This document shows positions 63,516 to 64,000 of a stretch of 64,000 bases of DNA, piece by piece. The translations under genes were made by a program, and so were the position numbers. The first letter of the stretch is position 1; each line of letters opens with the position of its first letter. The stretch is taken from NCBI RefSeq assembly GCF_002111585.1, contig NZ_LUTP01000015.1, forward strand, positions 1 to 64,000, read 5' to 3'. This stretch comes from Lonsdalea iberica. Lineage in GTDB: Bacteria; Pseudomonadota; Gammaproteobacteria; Enterobacterales; Enterobacteriaceae. The notes beneath the pieces were generated by a model. It searched no databases. It was not told the DNA's origin and saw only the letters and a list, made by a program, of their open reading frames with translations.

Positions 63516-64000
63516 CTGAACACGCCGGCACAGCTTTCATTACCGCTCTATTTACCGGATGACGAAACGTTCGACAGTTTCTATCCCGGAGAAAACGCCT
63601 CGCTGCTGGCGGCGCTTCATTCGGCATTGACTCAGCGGCACGGCGGCTACATCTATTTCTGGTCTCGCCACGGCGGGGGCCGGAGTCATCTGCTGCATGC
63701 GGCCTGCGCCGAACTCTCTCGTAAAGACGAAGCCGTCGGCTATGTGCCGCTGGATAAGCGCGCCTATTTTGTGCCTGAGGTGCTGGACGGAATGGAGCAG
63801 TTGGCGCTGGTCTGCATCGACAATATCGAGGCCATTGCGGGCGACGAAGAGTGGGAAATGGCGATGTTCAATCTCTATAACCGCATTCAGGAAGGCGGGC
63901 GCACGCGGTTGTTGATCACCGGCGATCGTCCGCCTCGCCAGCTTAATTTGCAGTTGCCTGACCTTGCGTCCCGGCTGGACTGGGGACAAATCTATCGCTT
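63516..64000 (+). CDS. hda: Hda, regulatory inactivation of DnaA (5' part)
   Basis: Hda is an AAA+ protein that, bound to the sliding clamp, triggers hydrolysis of DnaA-ATP after initiation. The window holds the first 161 codons; the gene runs off the right edge. It starts with CTG (63516) behind GAGG (63507-63510, five-base spacing); GTG at 63510 overlaps that site and is less likely. The product begins [19 protein letters not shown], containing the clamp-binding QLSLPL. Later blocks include [19 protein letters not shown] (a degenerate Walker A region) and [27 protein letters not shown] initiation agrees with reports for E. coli hda. Confidence 0.93.
   Translation, partial: MNTPAQLSLPLYLPDDETFDSFYPGENASLLAALHSALTQRHGGYIYFWSRHGGGRSHLLHAACAELSRKDEAVGYVPLDKRAYFVPEVLDGMEQLALVCIDNIEAIAGDEEWEMAMFNLYNRIQEGGRTRLLITGDRPPRQLNLQLPDLASRLDWGQIYR

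Overview
The window is a contiguous piece of a gammaproteobacterial chromosome of the order Enterobacterales. Nearly every protein reads as a close relative of its Escherichia coli counterpart. The GC-rich codon use, the RsmS homologue, MiaE, a KatA-type catalase and the gene order point to the Pectobacteriaceae (Dickeya, Brenneria, Lonsdalea or Pectobacterium-like); this assignment is by recognition, not by a search. No rRNA, tRNA, CRISPR array, insertion sequence or prophage is visible. About 46 protein genes are supported, one of them a frameshifted pseudogene.

Layout. 1-17372 follows the E. coli 10-minute region: mscK (3' end), rsmS, priC, miaE, ybaN, apt, dnaX, ybaB, recR, htpG, adk, hemH, ybaL, ushA, ybaK, ybaP, ybbJ, qmcA. 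17829-45834 holds genes that lie near 50 minutes in E. coli: yfaE-nrdB-nrdA, an orphan small secreted protein, ubiG, gyrA, the whole Rcs phosphorelay (rcsC, rcsB, rcsD) with an MFS gene coupled to rcsD, the menaquinone operon menF-D-H-B-C-E, katA, yfaZ and yfaY. 45884-51334 returns to the 10-minute block with ybbN, ybbO, tesA, ybbA, ybbP. 52126-59135 is the accessory-looking part: speG, an unknown lipoprotein, a siderophore-uptake pair (binding protein plus broken TonB receptor) under a Fur-like palindrome, and an amino-acid ABC pair without an ATPase. 59384-64000 is the purM-purN / upp-uraA-hda group.

Functional themes are DNA replication and repair (priC, dnaX, recR, gyrA, hda), nucleotide supply (apt, adk, ushA, nrdAB, purMN, upp, uraA), envelope stress signalling (Rcs, htpG), quinone and heme synthesis (ubiG, men, hemH) and iron uptake.

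Regulatory signals readable in the DNA include a dnaX -1 frameshift site, a sigma-32 promoter before htpG, tandem NrdR boxes before nrdA, a PurR box before purM, a T-tract start region before upp that matches the UTP-sensitive slippage signal of E. coli, a Fur-like box, and a CTG start for hda. The least explained stretches are the AT-rich islands at 21702-23482, 51335-52125 and 52696-53304. They carry the orphan small protein, a perfect match to the RcsAB-box consensus, a 53-nt inverted repeat, and a terminator placed inside the leader of the lipoprotein gene. I did not find an obviously new multi-gene defence or mobile system; the candidates worth following are these small intergenic elements.
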